A stretch of DNA of 64,000 nucleotides from Citrobacter sp. JGM124 (GCF_018257795.1 NZ_JAERJD010000010.1:62001-126000); one strand, 5' to 3'; shown: positions 34,476 through 45,694, numbered from the stretch's first letter. Numbers and translations are program-made. Notes: generated from the letters alone by a model not told the origin.

Positions 34476-36605
34476 TTGCTAAATCCGATCGTTCGTAAAT
34501 TCCAGTATGGTCAGCATACCGTCACGCTTGAGACTGGTATGATGGCTCGCCAGGCGACTGCTGCCGTTATGGTTAGCATGGATGACACTGCGGTACTCGT
34601 TACCGTTGTTGGCCAGAAAAAAGTAAAAACAGGTCAGGACTTTTTCCCGCTGACTGTTAACTATCAAGAGCGTACTTATGCAGCAGGGCGCATCCCGGGT
34701 AGCTTCTTCCGTCGTGAAGGCCGTCCAAGTGAAGGCGAAACTCTGATTGCACGTCTGATTGACCGTCCAGTACGTCCACTGTTCCCGGAAGGTTTCGTCA
34801 ACGAAGTTCAGGTTATTGCTACCGTGGTTTCTGTAAACCCACAAGTTAACCCTGATATCGTTGCCATGATTGGTGCTTCTGCTGCCCTGAGCCTGTCTGG
34901 TCTGCCATTCAATGGCCCGATCGGTGCCGCTCGTGTAGGTTACATCAATGGTCAGTATCTGCTGAACCCGACGACTGATGAATTAAAAGAGTCTAAACTG
35001 GACTTGGTTGTTGCGGGCACCACCGGTGCAGTACTGATGGTAGAGTCTGAAGCTGAATTGCTGAGTGAAGATCAAATGTTGGGTGCTGTGGTGTTTGGCC
35101 ATGAGCAACAGCAAGTGGTTATCGAAAACATCAATTCACTGGTTGCTGAAGCCGGTAAACCACGTTGGGACTGGAAACCAGAACCTGCTAACGACGTACT
35201 GAATGCACGCGTTGCTGCCCTGGCTGAAGCACGCCTGAGCGATGCTTACTTGATCACTGATAAGCAACAGCGCTATGAGCAAATCGGTGCGATTAAGTCT
35301 GATGTGACCACTGCCCTGCTGGCAGAAGACGAGACTTTAGACGACGGCGAGATCAGCGACATTCTGCATGCTATCGAGAAAAATGTCGTACGTAGCCGCG
35401 TATTGCGTGGTGAGCCGCGTATCGATGGTCGTGAAAAAGATATGATTCGTGGTCTTGATGTACGTACAGGTGTTCTGCCACGTGCTCACGGTTCTTCTCT
35501 GTTTACCCGTGGTGAAACGCAGGCGCTGGTTGCTGCGACCCTGGGTACAGCACGTGACGCACAGACTCTGGACGAATTGATGGGTGAGCGTACTGACACC
35601 TTCTTGTTCCACTATAACTTCCCTCCGTACTCTGTAGGTGAAACCGGTATGGTCGGTTCACCAAAGCGTCGTGAGATTGGTCATGGTCGCCTGGCCAAGC
35701 GTGGTGTACTGGCAGTTATGCCTGATGCAGCTAGCTTCCCTTACACCGTCCGTGTGGTTTCTGAAATCACCGAATCTAACGGTTCTTCTTCCATGGCTTC
35801 CGTGTGTGGTGCATCGTTAGCACTGATGGACGCGGGGGTACCTATCAAAGCGGCCGTTGCCGGTATTGCGATGGGTCTGGTAAAAGAAGGCGATAACTTT
35901 GTTGTTCTGTCTGACATTCTGGGTGATGAAGATCATCTGGGCGATATGGACTTTAAAGTGGCGGGTAGCCGTGAAGGTATCTCTGCTCTGCAGATGGATA
36001 TCAAAATCGAAGGTATCACTCGTGAAATCATGCATGCTGCGCTGAACCAGGCGAAAGGTGCACGTTTACATATCCTGAGTGTAATGGAGCAGGCTATCAA
36101 TGCCCCACGTGGGGATATTTCTGAATTTGCACCACGTATCCATACGATTAAGATCAATCCTGATAAGATCAAAGATGTTATCGGTAAAGGTGGCGCAGTT
36201 ATCCGTGCCCTGACCGAAGAAACGGGTACTACTATTGAGATCGAAGATGATGGTACTGTGAAAATTGCAGCAACCGATGGCGAGAAAGCAAAACATGCAA
36301 TTCGCCGCATTGAAGAGATCACTGCTGAAATCGAAGTGGGTCGTATTTATAACGGTAAAGTGACTCGTATCGTCGATTTCGGGGCTTTCGTTGCGATTGG
36401 CGGCGGTAAAGAGGGACTGGTTCATATCTCTCAGATTGCTGACAAACGTGTAGAAAAAGTAACTGATTATCTGCAAATGGGTCAGGAAGTTCCGGTTAAA
36501 GTACTGGAAGTAGACCGTCAGGGCCGTGTACGTTTAAGTATTAAAGAGGCCACAGAGCAATCTCCAGCTGAAGCTGTTGCACCTGCAGCTCCAGCAGCTG
36601 AGTAA
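34476..36605 (+). CDS. pnp: Polynucleotide phosphorylase
   Basis: 709 residues read from a TTG at 34476 ([16 protein letters not shown]), preceded by GAGG at 34464–34467; this is the E. coli-type start. A longer ATG frame begins at 34458 but its start would remove that ribosome site. Two RNase PH domains (about 1–230 and 315–545), a KH domain (about 553–612; [15 protein letters not shown]) and an S1 domain (about 622–690) follow in order. It is the 3'-exonuclease of the degradosome. E. coli pnp is autoregulated through an RNase III hairpin in its leader; 34280–34470 is the corresponding stretch. Confidence 0.97.
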   Translation: MLNPIVRKFQYGQHTVTLETGMMARQATAAVMVSMDDTAVLVTVVGQKKVKTGQDFFPLTVNYQERTYAAGRIPGSFFRREGRPSEGETLIARLIDRPVRPLFPEGFVNEVQVIATVVSVNPQVNPDIVAMIGASAALSLSGLPFNGPIGAARVGYINGQYLLNPTTDELKESKLDLVVAGTTGAVLMVESEAELLSEDQMLGAVVFGHEQQQVVIENINSLVAEAGKPRWDWKPEPANDVLNARVAALAEARLSDAYLITDKQQRYEQIGAIKSDVTTALLAEDETLDDGEISDILHAIEKNVVRSRVLRGEPRIDGREKDMIRGLDVRTGVLPRAHGSSLFTRGETQALVAATLGTARDAQTLDELMGERTDTFLFHYNFPPYSVGETGMVGSPKRREIGHGRLAKRGVLAVMPDAASFPYTVRVVSEITESNGSSSMASVCGASLALMDAGVPIKAAVAGIAMGLVKEGDNFVVLSDILGDEDHLGDMDFKVAGSREGISALQMDIKIEGITREIMHAALNQAKGARLHILSVMEQAINAPRGDISEFAPRIHTIKINPDKIKDVIGKGGAVIRALTEETGTTIEIEDDGTVKIAATDGEKAKHAIRRIEEITAEIEVGRIYNGKVTRIVDFGAFVAIGGGKEGLVHISQIADKRVEKVTDYLQMGQEVPVKVLEVDRQGRVRLSIKEATEQSPAEAVAPAAPAAE

Positions 36606-36720
36606 GACTGACTCGCTGACTTGCTATAGTAAGTAGATAACGGTTTGTTACGGGGCAGGATGCCCCATTTTGCGAGCGGGGAATAGGACGTTCACCATTT
36701 GTTGTCTTCAGGAGTGGTTA

Positions 36721-37605
36721 ATGAAGCCTTTTTTGCGCTGGTGTTTTGTTGCTACAGCTATCACACTGGCAGGATGCAGCACTTCTGCATGGCGTAAAAA
36801 CGAGGTTCTCGCGGTACCGTTACAACCCTCGCTACAGCAAGAAGTCATCCTGGCAAGAATGGAACAAATTCTTGCCAGCCGTGCTTTAACGGATGATGAA
36901 CGCGCACAGCTTTTATATGAGCGTGGAGTGTTGTATGATAGTCTGGGTTTGCGGGCACTTGCGCGAAATGATTTCTCACAAGCGTTGGCAATCCGACCTG
37001 ATATGCCTGAAGTATTCAATTACTTAGGCATATATTTAACGCAGGCAGGCAATTTTGATGCTGCCTATGAAGCGTTTGATTCTGTACTTGAGCTTGATCC
37101 AACTTACAACTATGCGCACTTAAATCGTGGTATTGCCCTCTATTACGGAGGTCGTTATCACTTAGCGCAAGATGATCTGCAGGCGTTTTATCAAGACGAT
37201 CCCAACGATCCCTTCCGTAGTCTGTGGCTCTATATTGCTGAACGCAATGTAGACGAAAAGCAGGCCAAAGAGGCGTTACAACAACGCCTGGAAAAATCGG
37301 ATAAAGAGCAATGGGGATGGAACATTGTCGAGTTCTATCTGGGCAACATTAGCGAAGCAGAGCTAATGAAAAGGCTCCAGATGAACGCAACGGATAACAC
37401 TTCGCTCGCTGAGCATCTCAGTGAAACCAACTTCTATTTAGGTAAGTACTACCTAAGTCTGGGGGAAAAGGACAGCGCCACGGCACTGTTCAAGTTAGCG
37501 GTTGCTAATAACGTACATAACTACGTTGAGCATCGTTATGCATTGTTGGAATTAGCGCTCTTGGGCCAGGAGCAAGACGACCTGGCAGAATCGGACCAGC
37601 AATAG
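36721..37605 (+). CDS. nlpI: TPR lipoprotein NlpI
   Basis: 294 residues from the ATG at 36721, the E. coli length. A lipoprotein signal ends in LAGC with the lipidated Cys19, followed by Ser (outer-membrane sorting). TPR helices span about residues 60–280. NlpI is an adaptor for the Prc protease and for peptidoglycan endopeptidases such as MepS. It is located between pnp and yrbN–deaD as in E. coli. Confidence 0.97.
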   Translation: MKPFLRWCFVATAITLAGCSTSAWRKNEVLAVPLQPSLQQEVILARMEQILASRALTDDERAQLLYERGVLYDSLGLRALARNDFSQALAIRPDMPEVFNYLGIYLTQAGNFDAAYEAFDSVLELDPTYNYAHLNRGIALYYGGRYHLAQDDLQAFYQDDPNDPFRSLWLYIAERNVDEKQAKEALQQRLEKSDKEQWGWNIVEFYLGNISEAELMKRLQMNATDNTSLAEHLSETNFYLGKYYLSLGEKDSATALFKLAVANNVHNYVEHRYALLELALLGQEQDDLAESDQQ

Positions 37606-37712
37606 CTGACGGACAACGACAGCCCATACACTTTTACTAAAGTCGTCACCCTGGCGGGTGAGGGCGTTTCTGTTCGTTAATTAATCAAATTTGAGCCGGT
37701 TCACACTTTTCA

Positions 37713-37790
37713 ATGAAAATTGCAGTTAAATTTCACGATGAGTTATGTAGACTGGCCGCCATTTATGAGGCACATGTACTACATGACTGA
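37713..37790 (+). CDS. yrbN: Microprotein YrbN upstream of deaD
   Basis: A 25-codon frame starting [20 protein letters not shown] and ending LHD. It corresponds in place and character to the E. coli small protein gene yrbN. Its stop lies 8 bases inside deaD, so ribosomes finishing yrbN would end on the deaD start, consistent with coupled translation. It has no recognised domain and its function is unknown. Evidence is position, overlap and remembered similarity. Confidence 0.8.
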   Translation: MKIAVKFHDELCRLAAIYEAHVLHD

Positions 37791-39696
37791 ATTAAACACG
37801 ACTTTTTCCGATCTTGGACTGAAATCTTCCATTATTGATGCACTGAACGATCTGGGTTACGAAAAACCTTCCCCTATTCAGGCGGAATGTATCCCTCATC
37901 TTCTGAATGGTCGCGATGTTTTGGGTATGGCCCAAACAGGGAGCGGTAAAACTGCCGCGTTTTCTCTCCCTTTACTGAATAACCTCGATGCTGCCCTGAA
38001 AGCACCACAAATTCTGGTGCTCGCGCCAACGCGTGAACTGGCAGTACAGGTCGCGGAAGCGATGACTGACTTCTCCAAACATATGCAAGGCGTTAATGTC
38101 GTTGCTCTGTATGGTGGTCAGCGCTATGACGTACAGCTGCGTGCTTTGCGCCAGGGTCCACAAATTGTTGTTGGTACCCCGGGGCGTCTGCTGGATCACC
38201 TGAAACGTGGAACGCTGAATCTGTCCAGTCTGAAAGGCTTGGTACTGGATGAAGCTGACGAAATGTTGCGTATGGGCTTCATCGAAGACGTTGAAACCAT
38301 TATGGCGCAGATCCCTGCGGAACATCAGACCGCACTTTTTTCTGCAACGATGCCGGAAGCGATTCGTCGTATTACTCGTCGTTTCATGAAAGAGCCGCAG
38401 GAAGTACGCATCCAGTCAAGCGTGACTACGCGCCCGGACATTAGCCAGAGCTACTGGTCTGTTTATGGCATGCGTAAGAACGAAGCGCTGGTTCGATTCC
38501 TTGAAGCCGAAGATTTTGATGCCGCAATCATCTTTGTGCGCACCAAGAATGCCACTCTGGAAGTTGCTGAAGCGCTTGAGCGCAGCGGCTATAACAGTGC
38601 AGCACTGAATGGTGACATGAACCAGGCGCTGCGTGAGCAGACCCTGGAACGTTTGAAAGATGGTCGTCTGGATATTCTGATTGCCACCGATGTTGCTGCA
38701 CGTGGTCTGGATGTTGAACGTATTAGCCTGGTGGTTAACTACGATATCCCTATGGACTCTGAGTCTTACGTTCACCGTATCGGTCGTACCGGGCGTGCGG
38801 GGCGCGCAGGACGTGCTTTACTGTTTGTTGAAAACCGTGAACGTCGTCTGCTCCGTAACATCGAACGCACCATGAAGCTGACTATTCCAGAAGCAGAACT
38901 GCCGAATGCAGAGCTGCTCAGTGAGCGTCGCCTGGCCAAGTTTGCCGCTAAAGTACAGCAACAACTGGAAAGTAGCGATTTGGATCAGTACCGTGCACTG
39001 CTGGCTAAATTACAACCAGGTGAAGAAGAACTGGATATTGAAACCTTAGCCGCTGCTTTACTGAAAATGGCACAGGGTGAACGTCCTCTGATCCTGCCAC
39101 CTGATGCACCGATGCGTCCACGCCGTGAATTCCGTGAGCGTGACGAGCGTTTTGAACGTCGTGGTGATCGCTCTGAGCGTTCTGATCGCGCTCCGCGTTC
39201 TGAAGACCGTCCGCGTCGTGAGCGTCGTGATGCCGGTGACATGGAACTTTACCGCATTGAAGTGGGCCGTGATGATGGTGTTGAAGTTCGCCATATCGTT
39301 GGTGCTATTGCCAACGAGGGTGATATCAGCAGCCGTTATATCGGTAATATCAAACTGTTTGCTTCACACTCTACCATTGAGCTGCCAAAAGGCATGCCAG
39401 GTGAAGTCCTGCAACACTTTACCCGTACTCGTATTCTCAATAAACCGATGAATATGCAGCTGATGGGTGATGCTCAACCACGTCCAGAGCGTTCAGGTGA
39501 ACGTCGCGGAGGTGGTGCTGGCCGCGGTGGTTATGCGGGTGGCGGTGAGCGTCGTGAAGGTGGCCGTGGCCCACGTCGCGAAGGTGCTGGCGCAGGCGCT
39601 GGTCGTAGTTTTAGTGGCGAACGCCGTGAAGGTGGTCGTGGCCCACGTCGTGAAGACGGTGCAGCAACCGCACGTCGTCGTTTTGGTGATGCATAA
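37783..39696 (+). CDS. deaD: DEAD-box RNA helicase DeaD (CsdA)
   Basis: 637 residues from the ATG at 37783 (E. coli 629). Helicase motifs in order: Q motif, I AQTGSGKT, Ia [29 protein letters not shown] and [13 protein letters not shown]. An RNA-binding domain (about 480–560) follows, then an Arg/Gly-rich tail with two copies of [13 protein letters not shown]. It acts in cold-shock ribosome assembly and mRNA decay. The frame is open upstream to 37720 but that stretch overlaps yrbN in another frame. Confidence 0.97.
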   Translation: MTELNTTFSDLGLKSSIIDALNDLGYEKPSPIQAECIPHLLNGRDVLGMAQTGSGKTAAFSLPLLNNLDAALKAPQILVLAPTRELAVQVAEAMTDFSKHMQGVNVVALYGGQRYDVQLRALRQGPQIVVGTPGRLLDHLKRGTLNLSSLKGLVLDEADEMLRMGFIEDVETIMAQIPAEHQTALFSATMPEAIRRITRRFMKEPQEVRIQSSVTTRPDISQSYWSVYGMRKNEALVRFLEAEDFDAAIIFVRTKNATLEVAEALERSGYNSAALNGDMNQALREQTLERLKDGRLDILIATDVAARGLDVERISLVVNYDIPMDSESYVHRIGRTGRAGRAGRALLFVENRERRLLRNIERTMKLTIPEAELPNAELLSERRLAKFAAKVQQQLESSDLDQYRALLAKLQPGEEELDIETLAAALLKMAQGERPLILPPDAPMRPRREFRERDERFERRGDRSERSDRAPRSEDRPRRERRDAGDMELYRIEVGRDDGVEVRHIVGAIANEGDISSRYIGNIKLFASHSTIELPKGMPGEVLQHFTRTRILNKPMNMQLMGDAQPRPERSGERRGGGAGRGGYAGGGERREGGRGPRREGAGAGAGRSFSGERREGGRGPRREDGAATARRRFGDA

Positions 39697-39735
39697 CTAG
39701 ACTATAAACTGCTTGTTTTAACTGAATAAGCAGTG

Positions 39736-39770
39736 AAAAAGCCCTGACTCTGACCAGCAGGGCTTTTTTT
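39736..39770 (+). terminator. Intrinsic terminator after deaD
   Basis: AAGCCCTG and CAGGGCTT pair around an 11-nt loop, followed by T residues, about 40 bases after the deaD stop. Confidence 0.85.
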
Positions 39771-39776
39771 TATCCT

Positions 39777-39802
39777 CATTGTACCTGTGTACTGGTACAA
39801 TG
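39777..39802 (+). promoter_or_regulatory. Probable TrpR operator of mtr
   Basis: CATTGTACC (39777–39785) and GGTACAATG (39794–39802) form a perfect 9-bp inverted repeat around TGTGTACT, about 50 bases before mtr. The core GTGTACTGGTACA closely resembles the TrpR operator of E. coli mtr. A TATATA −10-like sequence follows at about 39813. Tryptophan-dependent repression is inferred. Confidence 0.75.
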
Positions 39803-39851
39803 AATCACTGTGTATATATAGTTTATTTACTTACTGGGTAAGGATCCCGAC

Positions 39852-41093
39852 ATGACAGATTTATCCCTGCGCAAGACTCCATCCATTTTTGGAGGGGTGA
39901 TGATCATTGGGGGCACTATTATTGGTGCCGGTATGTTTTCATTGCCGGTGGTGATGTCAGGGGCATGGTTTTTCTGGTCAATGGTCGCGCTTGTTTTTAC
40001 CTGGTTCTGTATGCTGCATTCCGGGCTGATGATTCTGGAAGCTAATCTCAATTACCGTATTGGCTCCAGCTTTGATACGGTCACTAAAGATCTACTGGGG
40101 CGAAGCTGGAATATAATTAACGGGTTATCAATTGCTTTTGTCCTCTATATTCTGACCTATGCTTATATCTCCGCCAGCGGTTCGATCATTCATCACACGT
40201 TGCAGCAGATGAATATTGGCCTGTCAGCACGGATGGGGGGGCTACTGTTTGCCCTGTTTGTCGCGTTTATTGTCTGGCTGAGTACTAAGGCGGTTAGCCG
40301 TATGACCGCAATTGTGCTGGGTGCTAAAATTATCACCTTTTTTATGACATTCGGTGGTTTGTTATGGCATATCGAGCCCACGACTTTGCTGAACAGCAAT
40401 GCAATTAATCCGAGTTATCTCCCCTATTTGTTAATGACGCTGCCTTTCTGTCTCGCCTCATTTGGCTACCATGGCAATGTCCCCAGCCTGATGAAGTACT
40501 ACGGTAAGAATCCACACCTTATCAGTCGCTGTTTACTCTGGGGAACCGTGATGGCGCTGGTGTTGTACACCGTTTGGTTACTGGGCAGTATGGGGAATAT
40601 TCCACGAATTGAGTTTATCAGTATTGCTGAACGTGGCGGCAATATTGACGTATTGGTACAGGCATTGAGCCGTGTGTTGAATAGCAGAGCACTGGATTTA
40701 TTGCTCCTCATTTTCTCAAACTTTGCTGTTGCCAGTTCTTTTCTCGGCGTAACACTGGGGCTGTTTGATTATCTTGCCGATCTGTTTGGGTTTGATGATT
40801 CAAAATTGGGGCGACTGAAGACGGGGATAGTGACCTTCACTCCACCGGTAGTGGGTGGGTTTATCTGGCCAAATGGTTTTCTCTATGCCATTGGCTATGC
40901 TGGCCTGGCTGCCACTATCTGGGCAGCAATTGTTCCGGCGTTACTGGCCAGAGCCTCACGCAAGAAGTTTGGTAGCCCATTGTATCGAGTCTGGGGCGGC
41001 AACCGTATGATTGCCCTTATACTTATTTTTGGCGTGGGTAACGCAGTGATTCAAATATTGTCGAGTCTCGATTTGTTGCCTGTTTACCGCTGA
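39852..41093 (+). CDS. mtr: High-affinity tryptophan permease Mtr
   Basis: 413 residues with about eleven membrane segments; hydroxy/aromatic amino acid permease family. The N-terminus ([19 protein letters not shown]) and [18 protein letters not shown] segment match Mtr. It imports tryptophan (and indole) with protons. It follows deaD, as in E. coli, and is preceded by a TrpR-type operator. Confidence 0.95.
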   Translation: MTDLSLRKTPSIFGGVMIIGGTIIGAGMFSLPVVMSGAWFFWSMVALVFTWFCMLHSGLMILEANLNYRIGSSFDTVTKDLLGRSWNIINGLSIAFVLYILTYAYISASGSIIHHTLQQMNIGLSARMGGLLFALFVAFIVWLSTKAVSRMTAIVLGAKIITFFMTFGGLLWHIEPTTLLNSNAINPSYLPYLLMTLPFCLASFGYHGNVPSLMKYYGKNPHLISRCLLWGTVMALVLYTVWLLGSMGNIPRIEFISIAERGGNIDVLVQALSRVLNSRALDLLLLIFSNFAVASSFLGVTLGLFDYLADLFGFDDSKLGRLKTGIVTFTPPVVGGFIWPNGFLYAIGYAGLAATIWAAIVPALLARASRKKFGSPLYRVWGGNRMIALILIFGVGNAVIQILSSLDLLPVYR

Positions 41094-41099
41094 AAGGTT

Positions 41100-41120
41100 C
41101 CCCTCCCGGTTGGGGAGGGG
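41100..41120. terminator. Hairpin between convergent mtr and yhbW
   Basis: CCCCTCCC (41100–41107) pairs perfectly with GGGAGGGG (41113–41120) around GGTTG, right after the mtr stop. There is no T-tract, so termination is possible but less certain. Confidence 0.55.
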
Positions 41121-41130
41121 CTACAGGGTG

Positions 41131-42135
41131 TTACAAACTCTCGTGTACATCCATGGCTAAATGATAAGAATGCAGGCGAGCATCATTATCGAATATTTGC
41201 CCATTGACCATAATTTCATCGGCCTGGGTTTCACGCAGTAACGAAATCAAGCCATGACGTACTTTCGCCTTATCGCCAACGAGTGACAAACTCAGCGCCT
41301 TATCAACACCATACTTTTCTCCACCACTCCAGATGGTATCCATATTTTCAACAGGTGGTGGAAGCAGGCCTGTCTCGCCACGACGTAGTCTGACAAAGGC
41401 TTGCTGCATAGAGGTAAACAGGAATTCGGCCTCGCGATTGCTGTCGGCCACCACAATATTAATACACACCATGGCATAGGGTTTTGCCAGGCGTTCTGAA
41501 GGCACAAATTGTGTCCGATAGAGCTGTAAGGCCTGGAACAACATATCCGGTGCAAAGTGTGAGGCGAAAGCAAAGGGCAGCCCTAACTGTGCTGCAAGTT
41601 GTGCACTGTAGAGACTTGAGCCCAGCAACCAAACCGGTACTTTTGCACCATAACCGGGGACAGGGCGCACCGCCGGGTTAGCCTCCCTGGCATCAAACCA
41701 GGAGACTAGCTCATTGACATCTCTAGGGAAGTTATCAATATCACCACTCATGTGGCGACGCAGTGCCTGCATCGTTCGCTGATCACTTCCCGGTGCCCTG
41801 CCAATGCCCAAATCAATACGCCCTGGATAGAGTGTCTCAAGCGTACCAAACTGTTCTGCGATGACCAGTGGTGCATGGTTTGGTAGCATGACACCACCGG
41901 AACCGAGTCGCAGGCTGGTGGTATTTGCCGCCAGGTAGCCAATAAGTACTGCGGTTGCCGCACTGGCGATCCCAACCATATTATGGTGTTCAGCCAGCCA
42001 GTAGCGATGGTATTGCCGTTTTTCTGCCAGATGCGCTAAGTTCAAGGAACGCTGAAAAGCATCACTGACATTCAGGCCCTGTGGTACAGGGGCTAAGTCA
42101 AGTACTGAAAAAGGCGTAGTATGAGATTCAGACAT
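41131..42135 (-). CDS. yhbW: Luciferase-like monooxygenase YhbW
   Basis: 334 residues; a bacterial luciferase-type flavin-dependent oxidoreductase ([11 protein letters not shown] at the N-terminus, then YWLAEHHN and [15 protein letters not shown]). The family forms a TIM-barrel that uses FMNH2 and oxygen; the YhbW substrate is unknown. Located between mtr and the ubiUV genes, as in E. coli. Confidence 0.93.
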   Translation of the reverse strand: MSESHTTPFSVLDLAPVPQGLNVSDAFQRSLNLAHLAEKRQYHRYWLAEHHNMVGIASAATAVLIGYLAANTTSLRLGSGGVMLPNHAPLVIAEQFGTLETLYPGRIDLGIGRAPGSDQRTMQALRRHMSGDIDNFPRDVNELVSWFDAREANPAVRPVPGYGAKVPVWLLGSSLYSAQLAAQLGLPFAFASHFAPDMLFQALQLYRTQFVPSERLAKPYAMVCINIVVADSNREAEFLFTSMQQAFVRLRRGETGLLPPPVENMDTIWSGGEKYGVDKALSLSLVGDKAKVRHGLISLLRETQADEIMVNGQIFDNDARLHSYHLAMDVHESL

Positions 42136-42224
42136 AGCGGCTCACTTATTTTATGAACAGTTGCTGGGATCTGTTTAGTATTGCCTAATTACAGTACTTT
42201 TTAAGTAACAATGTGAGCTATTCC

Positions 42225-43109
42225 TTAAGCTGATGTGACTAGCGAAAGCCCGGCAACCCGTCGCCAGTAACCATTGCACTCGCGCGATGCCGTCATTGGT
42301 AAGGGTGCTGCACCCTGCTCATTGGCGCGGAAAGCATTGAGAATATCCAGTGTCCCCATCCCCATAGGCGAAAGCCGTACCAGATCAACTAACCCTTGCA
42401 TGGATGCCAGTTCATTACCCAGATTATAGACGTAGCCACTCATGGTCTGAATCCCATTGAGGACGAAGACCTGTTGTTGTTCCTGAGAAAAGACATCTCT
42501 CCCATTAGGATAATTAATGCAGCAGGTTTCACACTGATCTTTAGAACGATTTTCAGAACGGGCAGTAAAGCAGCGTGCCGACCAGGCAAGAGGCAAGTGA
42601 CCATAGCTTAATACTTCTACTTCAAACTGATGGCGGATCCCGAGATCGTCACATTGCCGCAGAATATTATCCAGCCAGTCGCGGGAAAGTTCCACAGGCA
42701 TACACCAACGTACCATTCCTTGCTTGAGTAGCAGGCGTAAGGCGACGGCGTTGTAACAGTTCAGGGCATGCCCGGCAACAAAGGGAAGTTTACGTTCCGC
42801 CGCCATATTCACGGCACCCATATCGTTGGCCTCAATCATAAACTCACCGTTGTCGATATAGCGTTTAAGTTCGGTAAGTTCTGATGGGGCCTGAATCAGT
42901 GCCAGAGTAGAAAAGACAACCTGTTTTCCGTGACTGGCAAGCATTTTAGCCATATCAAGCCAGTCATCCGCTTTGGTTGCTCGGCGCTTGCTGCACACCG
43001 CTTCCCCCAAATAAATAACATCAGCCTGACTGGTGATAGCCGCCTGATAGAATTTTTCTAGCTGCTCTGTGGGCCAATAGTAAAGCACCGGGCCTAATGA
43101 ATATTTCAT
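42225..43109 (-). CDS. ubiV: O2-independent ubiquinone hydroxylation protein UbiV
   Basis: 294 residues; U32 peptidase-like protein (YhbV). Iron–sulfur cysteines are visible: one in EAVCSKRR and a cluster in RSENRSKDQCETCCINYP. With UbiU it hydroxylates the ubiquinone ring without oxygen, using prephenate as donor in E. coli. It starts 8 bases after ubiU ends. Confidence 0.95.
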   Translation of the reverse strand: MKYSLGPVLYYWPTEQLEKFYQAAITSQADVIYLGEAVCSKRRATKADDWLDMAKMLASHGKQVVFSTLALIQAPSELTELKRYIDNGEFMIEANDMGAVNMAAERKLPFVAGHALNCYNAVALRLLLKQGMVRWCMPVELSRDWLDNILRQCDDLGIRHQFEVEVLSYGHLPLAWSARCFTARSENRSKDQCETCCINYPNGRDVFSQEQQQVFVLNGIQTMSGYVYNLGNELASMQGLVDLVRLSPMGMGTLDILNAFRANEQGAAPLPMTASRECNGYWRRVAGLSLVTSA

Positions 43110-43117
43110 GTGGTTTC

Positions 43118-44113
43118 CTACTGCCAGTTACGATGATAAGCACCCAGAGTCGTCTGGGTCCCTTCTGACATTGCCCCCAGGGTTTCCATCCAGCTCTGTT
43201 GTACTTGATAGGAGGCTGGTGAAGCCAGACAGCGATCAATGGCCTGACGCCATACACTGGCAACTTGCGTGACATAAGCCGGACTGCGTTGGCGACCTTC
43301 GATTTTTACCGAAACAATACCGGCAGCGATGAGTTCTGGAAGCAGGGAGAGAGTATTAAGACTGGTGGGTTCTTCCAGGGCATGGTAAGGCTTACCATCA
43401 ACCTGATAACGTCCTTTACACAAAGTAGGATAGCCCGCGTTCTCATCAGGCTGATAGCGGTCAATCAGGACATCATTGAGACGTGACTCCAGCCCCTCAG
43501 GGGTTTGCTGCCAACGTACAAACTTGGCCGGAGAGCAGGCCCCGACGGTATTGGGCGATTCACCTGTTAAGTAAGAAGAGAGATAGCAGCGGCCTTCCGC
43601 CATAATACACAGGCTACCAAAAGCAAAAACTTCCAACGGTACTGGCGTGACACGGGCTAGCTGCTTAACTTGGTGGATAGAGAGAACCCGTGGCAGGACC
43701 ACCCGAGCGACATCAAAGTGGCGGTGATAAAAGTGAATAGCTTCTTCATTCGTCGCCGAGGCCTGTACCGAAACATGACGCTCAATATGTGGATAGCGTT
43801 CACTGGCATATTCCAGCATTGCAATATCCGCCAGGATAAGGGCATCAGCGCCTAACTGTGCGGCCATATCGACCCCATGTTGCCAGCGGGTATAGCCATC
43901 AGGATGAGCAAAAGTATTAATGGCAATGTGTAGCTTGCGTTTATGTTGGTGGGTATAACTCACCGCTTCCTGCAGCTTCTTCTCATTAAAATTGAGTCCA
44001 GCAAAATGGCGAGCATTGGTATCGTCTTTGAGGCCTATATAAACGGCATCGGCACCATTATCGATGGCCGCTTTCAGCGCCGGAAGGTTTCCGGCAGGGC
44101 AAAGCAACTCCAT
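43118..44113 (-). CDS. ubiU: O2-independent ubiquinone hydroxylation protein UbiU
   Basis: 331 residues; U32 peptidase-like protein (YhbU). The N-terminus MELLCPAGNLPALKAAIDNG is diagnostic of the family. Iron–sulfur cysteines are in EGRCYLSSY, VGACSPAKF and TLCKGRYQV. It forms a heterodimer with UbiV for anaerobic ubiquinone synthesis. It is divergent from ubiT across a 275-bp region. Confidence 0.95.
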   Translation of the reverse strand: MELLCPAGNLPALKAAIDNGADAVYIGLKDDTNARHFAGLNFNEKKLQEAVSYTHQHKRKLHIAINTFAHPDGYTRWQHGVDMAAQLGADALILADIAMLEYASERYPHIERHVSVQASATNEEAIHFYHRHFDVARVVLPRVLSIHQVKQLARVTPVPLEVFAFGSLCIMAEGRCYLSSYLTGESPNTVGACSPAKFVRWQQTPEGLESRLNDVLIDRYQPDENAGYPTLCKGRYQVDGKPYHALEEPTSLNTLSLLPELIAAGIVSVKIEGRQRSPAYVTQVASVWRQAIDRCLASPASYQVQQSWMETLGAMSEGTQTTLGAYHRNWQ

Positions 44114-44136
44114 ATTTAATCCTGACTCTGAGGTAT

Positions 44137-44191
44137 CGCGCCAGTACGACGCTGTACCGCGCCAGTACGACGCTGTACCGCGCTAGTGCGC
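44137..44191. repeat. 21-bp tandem repeat in the ubiU–ubiT intergenic region
   Basis: CGCGCCAGTACGACGCTGTAC occurs twice without interruption (44137–44157 and 44158–44178), followed by a degenerate partial third copy CGCGCTAGTGCGC (44179–44191). It begins 24 bases upstream of the ubiU start, so it lies in the ubiU leader or promoter. No TTGATnnnnATCAA FNR palindrome is visible nearby; only a TTGAT half-site at about 44241. Confidence 0.85.
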
Positions 44192-44388
44192 AAAAAATAA
44201 TTGAGGAGGTGGGATTTTAGTTAACCTGCCACTAAGATATTTTGATTTAAGGCAGTTAAAAGCGCATTGTTTGGTCAATGTGCCGTGAGGCTTCGCCGAT
44301 GACTACTCGCAGAATTGTTGATTTGGCGCGCTATCACAAATATCGGTTATGGCAAAATAGCGGCAAAATTTTGCACAGGTTAAATCAC

Positions 44389-44913
44389 ATGTTAAATAAA
44401 CTGCATGCCCAATTAGTTAAAAATGGCCCTGTTTTTTTGCGTACGCCGGTGAAACTGCTCCCTTTTACCTTGAAGCAGCACGTGATTGAACAACTCCTGC
44501 AATGGCAATTTCGTCAGGCCCTCGAAGAGGGCGATCTGGATTTTTTGCAAGGGCGCTGGTTGAGTATTGAAGTCCCTGATCTCGGCCTACAGTGGCTGAC
44601 GTCGCTGGACGATAATAAACTGGTGGTACGTAAGTCTGGCCCGGCGGATGTTACCTTCAGAGCAAATGCTAACTATCTGTTAATGATAGCGGCGCGTAAA
44701 CAAGATCCTGATACCCTGTTTTTCCAGCGTCATTTAGTGATTGAAGGAGATACGGAACTTGGGCTATATGTTAAGAATCTAATGGATGCTATTGAATTGG
44801 ATGCGATGCCAAAGCCTTTGCGTGTCGCGTTGTTCCAACTGGCAAATTTTGTGGAGACAGGGCTGAAATATCCCCAGACTCCAGACAGTAACGCAATAGG
44901 TGAACCATGCTAA
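44389..44913 (+). CDS. ubiT: SCP2-domain ubiquinone accessory factor UbiT
   Basis: 174 residues from the ATG at 44389 (MLNKLHAQLVKNGP), the length of E. coli UbiT (YhbT). The frame is open to 44278 but the added part has no family counterpart. The SCP2 lipid-binding domain includes RKQDPDTLFFQRHLVIEGDT. UbiT binds ubiquinone intermediates for the O2-independent pathway. It overlaps yhbS by 7 bases. Confidence 0.93.
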   Translation: MLNKLHAQLVKNGPVFLRTPVKLLPFTLKQHVIEQLLQWQFRQALEEGDLDFLQGRWLSIEVPDLGLQWLTSLDDNKLVVRKSGPADVTFRANANYLLMIAARKQDPDTLFFQRHLVIEGDTELGLYVKNLMDAIELDAMPKPLRVALFQLANFVETGLKYPQTPDSNAIGEPC

Positions 44914-45407
44914 TTCGTGTAGAGATCCCCATAGACGCACCTAGCATCGATACACTTTTACGTCAGGTTTTCGGCGATGAAAGTGCTGATCGGGTGCGAA
45001 ACCTCCGGGAAGATGGGTTGTTAACACTTGGCGTGGTCGCAACCGATGACGAAGGTCAGGTGGTTGGCTATGTCGCCTTTAGCCCTGTCATGGTGGCAGG
45101 AGAAGATCGACAATGGGTTGCACTTAGCCCACTGGCGGTCAAAACTGCATTACGCGGGCAGGGTATTGGTAAACAGTTAGTGTATGAGGGGCTGGACTCA
45201 CTGAATGAGTTTGGCTATAGCGCGGTGGTGACTCTGGGAAGTGACGAACTGTATCAGCACTTGGGCTTCCAGCCGGCAGCACCTTATGGTATTCGCTGTG
45301 CCCAGGCAGAAATGGATACCACATTGCAAATTTACCCTCTGGCTGAGGATGCCCTGAATGGCGTTCACGGGCTGGTGGAGTATGCCGAATATTTTAAAGG
45401 GGTTTAA
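44907..45407 (+). CDS. yhbS: GNAT-family acetyltransferase YhbS
   Basis: 166 residues; acetyl-CoA-binding motif A is visible as [17 protein letters not shown]. The substrate is unknown. The start lies within the end of ubiT, suggesting co-translation. The stop overlaps the end of convergent yhbQ by 4 bases. Confidence 0.93.
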   Translation: MLIRVEIPIDAPSIDTLLRQVFGDESADRVRNLREDGLLTLGVVATDDEGQVVGYVAFSPVMVAGEDRQWVALSPLAVKTALRGQGIGKQLVYEGLDSLNEFGYSAVVTLGSDELYQHLGFQPAAPYGIRCAQAEMDTTLQIYPLAEDALNGVHGLVEYAEYFKGV

Positions 45408-45694
45408 TCGCTTTTTTGAAGGCCTGGTATCAGGTCTTCAAGCCTTGTTTCCCGACGAACCAAACGCTCTTTTTGTATTTTATTAAGCTGTTTGATGCGG
45501 TATTCGATACGCAGAGCCTGGGAATGGTCGCCCACTCTCTGACTAAATACCAGTATCAGTGTCCCCCTCCCACGCAATGCTTTGGCCCCTTTGCCCGCTT
45601 GATGCTCGGCCAGACGACGTTCAACGTTAGTCGTAATACCGGTATAGAGACGGTTGTCATGGCTGCGAATTAAATAAAGATACCAGGATGCCAT
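45404..45694 (-). CDS. yhbQ: GIY-YIG endonuclease-fold protein YhbQ
   Basis: 96 residues; UPF0213 family. The GIY-YIG core is seen as WYLYLIRS...[13 protein letters not shown], with the conserved catalytic-type Arg. E. coli YhbQ has reported nuclease activity linked to DNA damage. It is convergent with yhbS. Confidence 0.92.
   Translation of the reverse strand: MASWYLYLIRSHDNRLYTGITTNVERRLAEHQAGKGAKALRGRGTLILVFSQRVGDHSQALRIEYRIKQLNKIQKERLVRRETRLEDLIPGLQKSD

Noticed and set aside
44137-44191. Possible CRISPR array
   Set aside because: The units are directly tandem with no spacers, only two full copies exist, and no cas gene is nearby.
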